Source: Homarus americanus
Taxonomy: Eukaryota > Arthropoda > Malacostraca > Decapoda > Nephropidae
Assembly (NCBI RefSeq): GCF_018991925.1
Contig: NW_024754732.1
Location: 1,170,001-1,234,000 of the forward strand
Direction of reading: 5' to 3'
Length of the DNA stretch: 64,000 bases
Below the pieces are notes generated by a model. The model had not been told where the DNA came from. It saw only the letters and a program-made list of their open reading frames with translations, and ran no database searches. The translations under genes were made by a program, and so were the position numbers. Shown here in pieces: positions 11,268 through 22,706 of the stretch. Positions within the stretch are counted from its first letter, which is position 1; each line of letters opens with the position of its first letter.

Positions 11268-13145
11268 GCAAGACGTGTGGTGCTCGCTGTGGTGGTAGGG
11301 GCAAGATGTGTGGTGCTCGCTGTGGTGGTAGGGGCAAGATGTGTGGTGCTCGCTGTGGTGGTAGGGGCAAGACGTGTGGTGCTCGCTGTGGTGGTAGGGG
11401 CAAGATGTGTGGTGCTCGCTGTGGTGGTAGGGGCAAGATGTGGTGTACTCGCTGTGGTGGTAGGGGGCAAGATGTGTGGTACTCGCTGTGGTGGTAGGGA
11501 CAAGATGTGTGGTACTCGCTGTGGTGGTAGGGGCAAGATGTGCGGTGCTCGCTGTGGTGGTAGGGCAAGATGTGTGGTGCTCGCGGTGGTGGTAGGGACA
11601 AGGTGTGTGGTGCTCGCTGTGGTGGTAGGGGCAAGATGTGTGGTACTCGCTGTGGTGGTAGGGGCAAAATGTGTGGTGCTCGCTGTGGTGGTAGGGGCAA
11701 GATGTGTGGTACTCGCTGTGGTGGTAGGGGCAAGATGTGTGGTACTCTCTGTGGTGGTAGGGGCAGATGTGGTGCTCGCTTGTGGTGGTAGGGGCAAGAC
11801 GTGTAGTGCTCGCTGTGGTAGTAGGGGCAAGATGTGTGGTGCTCGCTGTGGTGGTAGGGGCAAGATGTGTGGTGCTCGCTGTGGTAGTAGTAGGGCAAGA
11901 TGTGTGGTGCTCTCGCTGTGGTGTAAGGGGCAAGATGTGTCGTGCTCGCTGTGGTGGTAGGGGCAAGACGTGTAGTGCTCGCTGTGGTGGTAGGGGCAAG
12001 ATGTGTTGTGCTCCTGTGGTGGTAGGGCAAGATGTGTTGGCTCGCTGTGGTGGTAGGCAGAATGTGGTGCTCCTGTGGTGGTAGGGCAAGATGTGTTGTG
12101 CTCGCTTGGTAGGGCAAGATGTGTGTGCTGCTGTGGTGGTGGGGGCAAGATGTGTGCTCGCTGTGTGGTGGTAGGGGCAAGATGTGTTGTGCTCGTGTGG
12201 TGGTGGGGCAAGATGTAGTGCTCTGGCGTGGTGGTGGGGGCAAGATGTGTTGTGCTCGCTGTGGTGGTAGGGGCAAGATGTGTTGTGCTCGCTCTGTGGT
12301 GGTAGGGGCAAGATGTGTAGTGCTCCTTGTGGTGGTGGGGCAAGATGTGTTGTGCTCGCTGTGGTGGTAGGGGCAAGATGTGTGGTGCTCGCTGGGTGGT
12401 AGGGGCAAGATGTGTGGTGCTCGCTGTGGTGGTGGGGCAAGATGTGTTGTGCTCGCTGTGGTGGTAGGGGCAAGATGTGTCGTGCTCGCTGTGGTGGTAG
12501 GGGCAAGAGGTGCGCTGTGGTGTGGGGCAAGATGTGTAGTGCTCATGGTGGTAGGGCAAGATGTGTAGTGCTCGCTGTGGTGGTAGGGGCAAGATGTGGT
12601 GCTCGCTGTGGTGGTGGGCAAGACGTGTGGTGCTCCTGCTTGGTGGTAGGGGCAAGATGTGTGGTGCTCGCTGTGGTGGTAGGGGCAAGATGTGTGGTGC
12701 TCGCTGTGGTGGTAGGACAAGATGTGTGGTGCTCGCTGTGGGGCAAGATGTGTGGTGCTCGCTGTGGTAGTAGGGGCAAGATGTGTGTGCTCGCTGTGGT
12801 AGGGGGCAAGACGTGTGTCTGTGGTGGTAGGGGAAGATGTGTGGTGCTCCTGTGGTGGTAGGGGCAAGATGTGTGGTGCTCGCTGTGGTGGTAGGGGCAA
12901 GATGTGGTGCTCGCTGTGGTGGGCAAGATGTGCGTGCTCGCTGTGGTGGTAGGGGCAAGACGTGTAGTGCTCGCTGTGGTGGTGAGGGCAGATGTGTGGT
13001 GCTCGCTGTGGTGGTAGGGACAAGATGTGTGGGCACTCGCTGTGGTGGTAGGGGGCAAGATGTGGTGCTCGCTGTGGTGGTAGGGGCAAGATGTGTGGTG
13101 CTCGCTGTGGTGGTAGGGGCAAGATGTGTAGTGCTCGCTGTGGTC
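11268..13145. repeat. 33-bp minisatellite, about 57 copies
   Basis: The unit begins GTGGTGCTCGCTGTGGTGGT and continues AGGGGCAAGATGT, and is tandemly repeated for about 1.9 kb. Because 33 equals 11 codons, several frames stay open on both strands for hundreds of codons (an 11-residue CPYHHSEHHTS repeat on minus, MCGARCGGRGK on plus). These frames change register at indels and lack gene signals, so no protein is called. Copies from about 11960 to 13000 carry many 1-6 base indels, while copies at the left end are nearly identical. That is either older decay or incompletely corrected long-read consensus. Confidence 0.97.
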
Positions 13146-13243
13146 TGTGGGTAATAGTTTCTGTGGGTTAATGATGTATGATGTTTTGTGATGGCAGTGA
13201 TGTTGTTTTGTTGGTTATATAGTAGAAAGAGATAGATACCTGC

Positions 13244-13284
13244 TGTGTGTGTGTGTGTGTGTATGTGTGTGTGTGTGTGTGTGT
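13244..13284. repeat. (GT)n microsatellite with one interruption
   Basis: GT run of about 20 units interrupted by one GTAT. Confidence 0.95.
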
Positions 13285-13885
13285 CATGGTTGCGCTGACG
13301 GTCGCGGGTGATCTGAGCACATATTGTTCGTTGCTGCACCTTAGTACACTAGTAGATCACTCTGGTCACACACAGAGGCGGTGATCGACAGTTGTTCTGA
13401 TTGCAAGACAACGTTTGATGTTTCCAAGATGTCAAGTCTCGTGACGTTGCTTTAAAATCTTAATCGCCTAAAAGCCTTCTGGAATCTCTAGGTTCTTACC
13501 AAAGCTTTTTGCTCCACTTCACCGGAGGCTTGCTCTGGGTACGGCCACTGACCCCAGCCGTAGGTTCAATACTCCTTCTTCCTTTACTCATCTGTCTCGT
13601 GCACAGTTATTTGTTCCGCATTTGTGCCAAAAAAGTTTCTTGGCGCTGCCGCAAGAGCGATGACTATTGACATTTTCATTATCTATTTTAACTTTGTGAG
13701 TGGAGTGGTTGGTGTCCCCAACAGCCAGGGAACTGTGGCTGTGTAACTCTCTGCGGACTTCATGTTGAGCTGCCTCACAACTCCTCTCTGTTGATACTTG
13801 CTAACAGCTTTTGCTGACGCTGCGCCACTTGGCTTGTGCATGACTCCTCTTCCATTTCGGGAGGTCTGGTGGTCCACACACTCGC
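13285..13885. other. Unique DNA, no gene supported
   Basis: Unique, moderately GC sequence. A 64-codon minus-strand open frame (13683-13877) has unbiased composition but no paired splice sites or known motif, so it is not called. Confidence 0.5.
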
Positions 13886-13888
13886 TTA

Positions 13889-13950
13889 AAACCTAACCTA
13901 ACCTAACCTAACCTAACCTAACCCAACCCAACCTAAGTTAACCTAACCCA
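13889..13950. repeat. Interstitial AACCT (telomere-type) repeat
   Basis: About ten AACCT units with AACCC and AAGTT variants. Confidence 0.92.
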
Positions 13951-14196
13951 AGTCCAGCGGTCTGTATAGCTGAGGGACACACCGAAGGCGGGAGTCCATG
14001 GCTGGTGGTGTCCAGATCGGGGCAAGAGACAGACTCACTAGTGTCCAAATTCTGTCTGACTCTGACTATGCTAGTTTAGCACGGAGGTGTAACAAGCTTC
14101 ATACAACCAAGTGACCCGTTTAATCTGATACTACATGGTCAGGCGCCGCTACTCCCTGGTTCAAAGGCAGGTGAGCTGGACCAAGTGAGATCATTA

Positions 14197-14516
14197 AGTT
14201 AGGGCAGGCTTAGTGTGGGCAGGATCAGGCTTAGTGTGGGCAGGATCAGGCTTAATGTGGGCAGGATCAGGCTTAATGTGGGCAGGATCAGGCTTAGTGT
14301 GGGCAGGATCAGGCCTCGTGGGCAGGATCAGGCTGTGTGGGCAGGACCAGCTTAGTGTGGGCAGGATCAGGCTTATTGTGGCAGGATCACCGTGTGGGCA
14401 GGATCAGGCTTAGTGTGGCAGGATCAGGCTTAATGTGGGCAGGATCAGGCCTCGTGTGGGCAGGATCAGGCTTAGTGTGGGCAGGATCAGGCTTAGTGTG
14501 GGCAGTATCAGACCAC
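14197..14516. repeat. 21-bp minisatellite
   Basis: The unit AGGCTTAGTGTGGGCAGGAT plus C is repeated about 15 times. It is directly continuous with, and clearly related to, the following 20-bp array. Confidence 0.95.
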
Positions 14517-15765
14517 AGTAGTGCGAGCAGGATCAAGCCTAGTGTAGCAGGGGCAGGTCTAGTGTAGAAGGGAAGGTCTAGTGTAGCAGGATCGAGCCTA
14601 GTGTAGCAGGGCAGGTCTAGTGTAGAAGGGAAGGTCTAGTGTAGCAGGTCTAGTGTAGCAGGATCAAGCCTAGTGTAGCAGGGGCAGGTCTAGTGTAGAA
14701 GGAAGGTCTAGTGAGGCAGGTCTAGTGTAGAAGGAAGGTCTAGTGTAGCAGGCAGGTCTGGTAGCAGGGGCAGGTCTAGTGTAGCAGGGCAGGTCTAGTG
14801 TAGAGGAAGGTCTAGTGTAGCAGGGCAGGTCTAGTGTAGCAGGGAAGGTCTAGTGTAGCAGGGCAGGTCTAGTAGCAGAGGCAGGTCTAGTGTAGCAGGG
14901 GCAGGTCTAGTGTCGCAGGAGCAGGTCATGTGCAGGGGCAGGTCTAGTAGCAGGGGCAGGTCAGTAGCAGGGGCAGGTCTAGTGTAGCAGGGGCAGGTCT
15001 AGTGTAGCAGGGAAGGTCTAGTGTAGCAGGGGCAGGTCTAGTGTAGCAGAGGCAGGTCTAGTGTAGCAGGGGCAGGTCTAGTGTCGCAGGAGCAGGTCTA
15101 GTGTAGCAGGGGCAGGTCTAGTGTAGCAGGGGCAGGTCTAGTGTAGCAGAGGCAGGTCTAGTGTAGCAGAGGCAGGTCTAGTGTAGCAGGGGCAGGTCTA
15201 GTGTAGCAGGGCAGGTCTAGTGTAGCAGGCAGGTCTAGTGTAGCAGGGGCAGGTCTAGTGTAGCAGGGGCAGGTCTAGTGTAGCAGGGAAGGTCTAGTGT
15301 AGCAGGCAGGTCTAGTGTAGCAGGCAGGTCTAGTGCAGCAGGGGCAGGTCTAGTGTAGCAGGGGCAGGTTTAGTGTAGCAGGGGCAGGTCTAGTGTAGCA
15401 GGGGCAGGTCTAGTGTAGCAGGGGCAGGTCTAGTAGCAGGGGCAGGTTTAGTGTAGCAGGGGCAGGTCTAGTGTAGCAGGCAGGTCTAGTGTAGCAGGGG
15501 CAGGTCTAGTAGCAGGGGCAGGTCTAGTGTAGCAGGGGCAGGTCTAGTGTAGCAGGGGCAGGTCTAGTGTAGCAGGGGCAGGTCTAGTGTAGCAGGGCAG
15601 GTCTAGTGTAGCAGGGGCAGGTCTAGTGTAGCAGGGGCAGGTTTAGTGTAGCAGGGGCAGGTCTAGTAGCAGGGGCAGGTCTAGTGTAGCAGAGGCAGGT
15701 CTAGTGTAGCAGGGGCAGGTCTAGTGTAGCAGGGGCAGGTCTAGTGTAGCAGCGGCAGGTCTAGT
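14517..15765. repeat. 20-bp minisatellite, about 62 copies
   Basis: The unit AGGTCTAGTGTAGCAGGGGC is repeated over 1.25 kb. It contains frequent TAG triplets, so no long frame exists on the plus strand. Transitional units (AGGATCAAGCCTAGTGTAGC) at the left edge show that it shares ancestry with the 21-bp array. Copies near 14560-14960 contain many small deletions. Copies after 15000 are more regular. Confidence 0.97.
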
Positions 15766-15779
15766 GTGGTCAACAAGTT

Positions 15780-17299
15780 GTCACTGTTTCCTAGAGTAGG
15801 ACAGATGTGTCACTAAGCCCGTCACGACTCTGCCCGACAGTTTGGGAACATCTGCACCAGTTACTGCACCACAGAGCTAAAGAGCCCATTTGACCAATCG
15901 CCAAATGAACCAATCAGCATTAAACTCCTACAATGTTCCATTCTGAGTCAATCCTGTTAGTGTTATCTACGTCGATTGGTTGCCTGAGATAAATGGCCAT
16001 TAAACGTAACTTTGAGGGTTGTAAATTGTTAAATAAATGAATTCTGGTCATTTCTTAACTTCTCACACGACGGAACAGTAAGACAAAAACACTTGAGAGT
16101 TGCCGGTGTAAACACAAAAATGTGGGACTCCTGACTTTTTAAGCTCAACCCCTGAGACATTAAAACTCAGAGGAACTTCCAGAAATGTTATCCCACAGCG
16201 CACAGTCCAGTTTTTTTAGGCTAGCGAGTGTTGTGTGATATATTAAACCTTAACATGTGATGAAATCTTTAGAGAAATAAGAGTAACTTTCTACTCTGAT
16301 TATAATAACTCGTGGAAAATAATGTTTACTTGATAATTAAACTTTGAATGACCATAACATCTTAAGAGAAACAACATTTTAACCACAGGATAAGTTAGAC
16401 TGTTACTTAAAGACTATATTTAGTTTGTCTTAAAGTTATCTACACACCTACTTAACTTAACGAACTAAAGGTAGTTAATTAATACTGAAACTCTCTGTAT
16501 ACTGACTTAAAACGCTCCCCACCACCACCAGAGGAAAGACGAACACGGTAAATTTATAGTGGTTGGATACATAAATTTTCCCCCACTTGTTATCAGTTTG
16601 TTTTCTACCTGGTGTGTAAAATAGGTACTTACTTAACACTGTTGTTTGATACTGTTTAGTGTGTAAAGGTAGTTTGGTATTGTTTACATATTTATCATCT
16701 CTGTTATTCCCTTATTTATCTTATTTCTCCTCTTTCTACCGCAGTTGTTGTAGTTTTGCTTTTTATATGTGTATAAGAATATGTTATAGGCTTAATATTT
16801 TAGGGAGGGAAATAATATTCTAAAAGAGTGTATTGAAGAGGTGAGGGATTGATAGTACGTCCGATAACGCATATGATGATACGTCCTTAGATAAAAACGA
16901 CGTGGGGAAACATCATCTACCAATTGTGAAGGCCAAGACATTTTGCTGACGAAAACAGTGAAGGGTCACCACCAAGGCACCTTTATGACCCCGGCAGAAG
17001 CACGAGGATAAGCAAAGAATCAAATCATGAGTGAGAGGGAAAGAAAATAACCGCCTACCTAAAGTCAAAACCCAGAAGTTGAATATTTTATCACCTGTAG
17101 GTGTGACTATCAGGTCCCTGGCCAAGCTGTCGTCCCCCACACTTTCTCGCTCGCCCCTCCCTCCGTGCTACCATGGCGACCTCACCCTCCCACCCACCCG
17201 CTGTGAGGAACGCGTGAAGGAAAGGTAAAAAAAAAAGTCAACACAGAAAATAAAAAACAAGAGGGGCGTAAAATTCGACAATTCCGTGTGGCTTTTATA

Positions 17300-17300
<1 letters not shown>
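15780..17300. other. Unique region with a CCAAT-box cluster
   Basis: About 1.5 kb of unique, AT-leaning DNA. CCAATCG at 15894-15900, CCAATCA at 15910-15916 and the reverse form CGATTGG at 15973-15979 form a small NF-Y-type cluster. No TATA box or exon is evident next to it. No other feature is seen. Confidence 0.45.
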
Positions 17301-17301
<1 letters not shown>

Positions 17302-17333
<32 letters not shown>

Positions 17334-17385
17334 GCATGTACGCAAGCACGCACATACACACACCCTCACACGCACACACAGAGTG
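17302..17385. repeat. (CA)n microsatellite with GCA variants
   Basis: Pure CA at about 17302-17332, followed by interrupted CGCA/CACA copies. Confidence 0.92.
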
Positions 17386-17462
17386 AATGTGTTAACCCTT
17401 GCATCCCCTGGGAGGGTTATGAGCTATTATTTTCCTAACTCCGACAACTATTTCCTGACGAA

Positions 17463-17511
17463 CTTGCACCTATCCTCTCCTCTCCTCTCCTCTCCTCTCC
17501 TCTCCTCTCAG
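17463..17511. repeat. (CTCCT)n pentamer ending in an acceptor-like AG
   Basis: About nine CTCCT units form a pure pyrimidine tract that ends CTCAG at 17511. By sequence alone this is a very strong plus-strand 3' splice-site-like signal, but no downstream exon could be supported. Confidence 0.9.
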
Positions 17512-19190
17512 ATGTGACTCTTCTCTTGGGAAACATCGTCACTTGGGTCGCCCTCCCTCAAGGAAGACTCTCAAGGGTGACTATTATTGAGTATAGAGCA
17601 GTCCTTCTCGTTAACTGTAATTGTTGTTGATTCGTTAACCCTTGAAGAGGAGTGTTGGCCCGTATCGCCGGGTACAGTACACAGCAGCGAGCTTATTGAT
17701 GGCCGTATGTGATGATGGTTGTGCACATCTGGTGTACATGCAGCAGCTGAAAACATCACAAGAGGCCAGGGAGTCGGTAAACACCTTGATACGTCGATAA
17801 TGTTTAAGGAATTTAATTTGATGAAGTGGCAATAAGAGAATTAACTAAGAGAACAAATTATTTTAAGGGTATTATATGGATATTTCTAAGGCGTTTTACA
17901 AATTCTCACATGCACGGCCAGCCTCTAATATGTATTTACTCGTCTGGTTGATATATAGGTATACATTGCAGTGTATGTGAAGCCCAGCTCATGGACTCAT
18001 ATGCATGTATGTACGTGTAGGCCAGAGTACACATACTGTACTGTACTGCCTTCATTAAATGTTTGTGTATGTGACGCTGTGTATGGTATAATTTTGTGAG
18101 TATATATGGTAAGAGTTGAAATTTGTAGCTGTGTTTGTTAAAATACATACGATACCGTTTTGCATTTTATATTCACAATATAGTACAACAGTTTATCATT
18201 TGATCAAAAATTTCCTGTTTTCATGTTCAATTCAAGCAATCAACAAGTATCTAAATGTGTAAAACAAAGTTTACTACCGTGTTAACGAGTGTACCAGTAC
18301 ACTTACACCCCTCGTTCAGGTGCAGGTGTTCTGGTATAAGAGTTCAGTAAAGTGTGGCCGCCAGCCAGCCGCCTGAGGGAAGGCCTTGTGACGCCTCGCC
18401 TAACCTTGGGGCTCGTAGCGTCCTCACGTCTTAACAATAAGTACGACCTGGCAGTCTTAACAGAACAAGTCCTCCGCCGTCTAAACAACTTTCTCGTATG
18501 TCTCTATTTTCCTATACAGAGTATGTGGGTGTGACCAGAGCCTCTTTAGTAAATAAAATAATAACTAAGCCATATTAAATGACACTTTATGATATTTACA
18601 TGTGAAATTTTGTATAACATCAGTTCTTGTTATGGAGTTCATGAGAGTAACTGTGATCAGCTATCTTCTTTATGTATACAGTATGCATGTATGTATATAT
18701 GTATGAACACAATATACAATAAAGTGAGTGCGCATGCATAGCCCTCATTCAACCCGGTATTTAAAGAGACCGGAAACATGCAGATGTGGGAGGGAACACG
18801 TGGCTCACATACACACACATCCTCTTTAAAGGGACTAAAATTGTAATGAGGAAATACACTTGTGAAACTAACGCAACGTTGTGCAAGGCAAACATTAACC
18901 CGGTGAAGGATTACTGAGAGTGACAGCACGAGTACACACTACTACAAAGCTCATTTTTAGTTCGTTTTTTTTTTTCTCTACTGTATGTCAAATGTGAACG
19001 AATATTAATTTACACGCTGGTCTATTTTTACGTTCATTGTTCACCTGACAGGAGGATTTTATTGTGTGTAGGTATTGATAGTGTTCCCTTACTATTTAAA
19101 TGCTGGTAATGTTGCTTGAGTTTTGAAATGTAAAATGTTTTGCATCTGGTGTCATTTTCTCATTCACTTTCTGCACGATACGCATTTTAT
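17512..19190. other. Unique DNA, no gene supported
   Basis: AT-rich unique sequence. Short open frames lack splice or start support. Confidence 0.5.
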
Positions 19191-19194
19191 TTTA

Positions 19195-19420
19195 CCTCTT
19201 ACACCCCTACACCCATAATAATCACCTCTTACACACCTCTACACCGATAATAATCACCTTTTACACACCTCTACACCCACATTACTCTACCTCTCACACC
19301 CTTACACCCACATTACTCTACCTCTCACACTCCTACACCCAATATAATCCACCACTCACACCCCCCTACACCCAGACTATATACTTCGTCTCTCGCGTTA
19401 TTACACCCAAAATACACTCA
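19195..19420. repeat. Degenerate ~30-bp repeat (CCTCTTACACCCCTACACCC)
   Basis: Six to seven imperfect copies of ACCTCTTACACMCCTACACC followed by ATAATAATC or ATTACTCT. Pyrimidine/A-rich, noncoding. Confidence 0.85.
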
Positions 19421-19860
19421 TTATCACCCCCACTTTCTACACCTACACTACCCCCTCTTTTCCTCCGCCTGGATATAATTGGATATACACACATCCATCC
19501 CACTCTGAATGTTTTCTACAGAATAATGAGACCATCAATTACATGAAAAAGTTACTTAACCCTTGAATAGTGAATTACACCGCTGAGTACGATAACGACT
19601 CCCTGAGTACAATTTATTAAACCACTGAGTAATATATCTAGAGTACAATGACTTAATCTTTGAGTATAATATTCTAATTACTTTGAATACGATGACTTAT
19701 TTACATTACGTGCACATTGTAGTCGGGTGTTAAGTCATCGTCCTCATGTAGTTGACAGCAACGACACAGTGAGAGTCGGTCCCATAGGTATAACAGGGTA
19801 TCAGTGACAGTGTGGATACCGCGTACTATAAAAATAATGTTTTCCTATACGTACGAAGCC
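19421..19860. other. Unique DNA, no gene seen
   Basis: AT-rich sequence with a loose recurrence of GAGTA(C/T)AAT between 19560 and 19700. Nothing else is supported. Confidence 0.5.
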
Positions 19861-19861
19861 A

Positions 19862-20008
19862 AGCCGACACTCATCCATTTCCACTTCCCCAACTTGTAAA
19901 TATTACGTACCCAATTACAGCTGGGTGGACTGAGAGTGCCCCGAGATCGAACCAGAGACCCCAGGGTTAGTAGGTGAGAGGTGTATTCACTCGACCACCG
20001 CACAATAT
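19862..20008 (-). mobile_element. tRNA-derived SINE (minus orientation)
   Basis: Read on the minus strand, the element opens with a pol III A box (TGGTCGAGTGA, 19987-19997) and a B box (GGTTCGATCTC, 19943-19953) about 34 bp apart. A tail containing CCACCCAGCTGTAATTGGGT follows, a segment type widely seen downstream of tRNA-like heads in invertebrate SINEs (from general knowledge, not a search). There is no complete tRNA cloverleaf, so it is called a SINE and not a tRNA gene. Confidence 0.7.
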
Positions 20009-20132
20009 TATACATTAATTCATCAAGTCACTTAGATACCAGAGAGAGATGTCTTTAATAACAATAGCGGGTGTGGACACTAACAACTTCAGTGTACGAT
20101 ATATTAGAAAATTAATTCTGGTTAAAGCTCTC

Positions 20133-20352
20133 ACCAACACCCGGTCCTCACCAGCACCCGGTCCTCACCAGCACCCGGCCCTCACCAACACCCGGCCCTC
20201 ACCAACACCCTGCCAACATCAACACTCACCAACACCCGGCCCTCACCAACACCTGGCCCTCACCAACACCCTGCCAACATCAACACATGGCCCGCACCAA
20301 CACCCGGCCCTCACCAACACCCGGCCCTCACCAATACCTGGCCTTCACCAAT
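20133..20352. repeat. 17-bp minisatellite (CACCAACACCCGGCCCT)
   Basis: About twelve copies with CCTGCCAACATCAACA variant units. The plus-strand frame (Thr/Pro/Asn/His) is repeat-derived. Confidence 0.93.
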
Positions 20353-20511
20353 ACTTCTCTGGAATTTAGGAAGAGAAGTTTTAAGTGAGACAAATGGGTA
20401 ATGCCGACAGGTCAGGCACAAGCTAACAGACCGTGTTTAGATTTTGGGTCTCGACGCCTCTAACAAGTGAGACTTAATTAATGGGGCAGTGCGTCCACCA
20501 CCGCCATGTTA

Positions 20512-20743
20512 ACAACACAGCACCACCACAACACAGCACCACCACAACACAGCACCACAACACAGCACCACCACAACACAGCACCACCACAGCATAACAT
20601 CACCACAACAAAACATCACCACAACACAGCACCACCACAACACAGCACCACCACAACACAGCACCACCACAGCATAACATCACCACAACAAAACATCACC
20701 ACAACACAGCACCACCACAACACAACAGCACCACAACACAGCA

Positions 20744-20797
<54 letters not shown>
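20512..20797. repeat. 16-bp repeat with higher-order copy, then (CA)n
   Basis: The unit CAGCACCACCACAACA and 13-bp variants fill 20512-20745. A longer block with CAGCATAACATCACCACAAC occurs twice as a higher-order repeat. A pure CA run follows at about 20746-20797. Confidence 0.93.
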
Positions 20798-20804
<7 letters not shown>

Positions 20805-21615
20805 CACACTGCACTGCCTACCTTGCACCTGCAGCCAAGGTAATATACAGGTATTTATTATGAGTGTGCAACTGTGCATACATCCATATATAGTTCTTTA
20901 TTAGTTTACATCAACATACAAGAGAGGCAGATCTGTTTCAGACACACACGGTGTACAGGACTGGCCTGGAAGCCTTCCCTGCTGGCCAGTGTAATAACAT
21001 AACTCGTATAGTGAGCTGGTCCTGCTGCCGCTGCTGTGGGTATCCCGGCATACCACTCGACTGCATACAAACTGCACCACTGACCAACCTATTGCGCTGT
21101 GTTATATTTTACATGCAAGACATTCGAATTTTTGCTCACTAGTAATGTTGAGGTGTTGCTGAACGAAGGGATCTGTGCTTATATTTAATAATAAATAACG
21201 TTTTCATAGCTCGGTGGTGAAGGAAGCACAATGACGCCACCAGCTGAACACTTCTCTGGGGACCCAATAACTATAAGCCAGACGAGACAGCTCACACTTA
21301 TACATTACAGACAATCTATCAGTGTTTAATCTGGCGTCATCATTGAAACTATTCTCTCAATTTACCGTGTCTCACTTAACCTCCCGAGAACCAACTTTGC
21401 CATTAACAACGGTAAAGGCTAAACAGTGAGGTACTGTTAATAGCCAGATAAACAGAGGAAGAATACTTTAAGAAATAGAGATGCCAACAAACGGAAGAGG
21501 AAAATGGTGGCGAACGAGACCTTTAAAGTTTTTTATGACAATGAGACTTCAAATTAAGGATCTAGGACTGAGGGATCTGTTTGGGTACTGCGAGGGAGTG
21601 TGAGAGCCGCGTGGA
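20798..21615. other. Unique DNA, no gene supported
   Basis: Unique sequence. A 63-codon plus frame at 20951-21142 has balanced composition but no splice pair or known motif. Confidence 0.5.
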
Positions 21616-21617
21616 GA

Positions 21618-22083
21618 CGTGTGAAGGCGAATGAAGGCGGTTGAAGACGGGTGAAGACGGTTGGAGACGGTTGAAGACGGTTGAAGACGGGTGGAGACGG
21701 TTGAAGACGGGTGGAGACGGTTGAAGACTGGTGGAGACGGTTGAAGACGGGTGGAGACGGTTGAAGACGGGTGGAGACGGTTGAAGACGGGTGGAGACGG
21801 TGGAAGGTTGAAGACGGGTGGAGATTTGAAGACGGTGGAGAGTTGGACGGTGGAGACGGTTGAAGACGGGTGGAGACGGTTGAAGACGGGTGGAGACGGT
21901 TGAAGACGGGTGGAGACGGTTGAAGACGGGTGGAGACGGTTGAAGACGGGTGGAGACGGTTGAAGACGGGTGGAGACGGTTGAAGACGGGTGGAGACAGT
22001 TGAATACGGGTGGAAACGGTTGAATACAGGTGGAAACGGTTGAAGACGGGTGGAGACGGTTGAAGACGGGTGGAGACGGTTGA
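21618..22083. repeat. 20-bp minisatellite, about 23 copies
   Basis: The unit GAAGACGGGTGGAGACGGTT is repeated with two short internal truncations near 21800-21860. Twenty bp cycles through all three frames, so minus-strand frames of about 190 codons (RLHPSSTVSTRLQPSPPVFN-type) stay open. They are not genes. Confidence 0.96.
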
Positions 22084-22084
22084 C

Positions 22085-22705
22085 GGACAGAAATGCGGGT
22101 TTTTTTACACACCCATAAACTTCTTCCTCCAAGCTTCACGCAGGAAATAAGACCATGTTAATAAATCCGGGTTTTAGTAGTAAAAAGTGAAGGTTTTTCG
22201 CCTGCAATCTCATTATAAGACGCTGCTGTCATGGGGAGTTTTATGCTACACTACACTCTCATCTTCCTTCACCGCGGATTTTTCTCAGAATTTCTTAAAC
22301 TATTGTAATTAAGGTTCATTAAATCCCTAAGCTCGTTTATAGCGTGTAGGATGGTCGCCCCTGTTTATAAAAGGAATTCTAGTTTGTATAGAGAATATTT
22401 GAGGATTTACTCAGAAAACTAATATCTGAATCAATATTCTATCATCTAGGAATATTTATCTTTCAATTTTCCTCAAGACAAATACATATATAACTGAAAT
22501 CTGAATGAACAATGCCTACAGGGTCGTTTATGCACCTACCTGAGCTGATGCCTGTGTAATAACTGTACTCAGATCGTAACTACGTGATAAAAAGGTATAT
22601 TAATCTATATATCAAACAAAACTATCCTTTCATAAGAAAATTATCTAAAACAATAGTAAAATCATATTAATATAATTTGGTTTCTTTTTATTATTATTCT
22701 TTACC
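22085..22705. other. AT-rich unique DNA upstream of the candidate promoter
   Basis: No exon, repeat array or RNA gene is seen. Confidence 0.5.
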
Positions 22706-22706
22706 A

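Noticed and set aside
11189..13339. Open frames of up to 716 codons (minus) and 227 codons (plus)
   Set aside because: They consist of an 11-residue repeat produced by the 33-bp minisatellite, overlap in several frames on both strands, and have no splice or start support.
20512..20745. Regular short repeats considered as a CRISPR array
   Set aside because: Units are contiguous without unique spacers, and the genome is eukaryotic in character.
21549..22139. Minus-strand frames of about 190 codons rich in Pro, Ser and Thr
   Set aside because: A direct translation of the 20-bp array cycling through all three frames.
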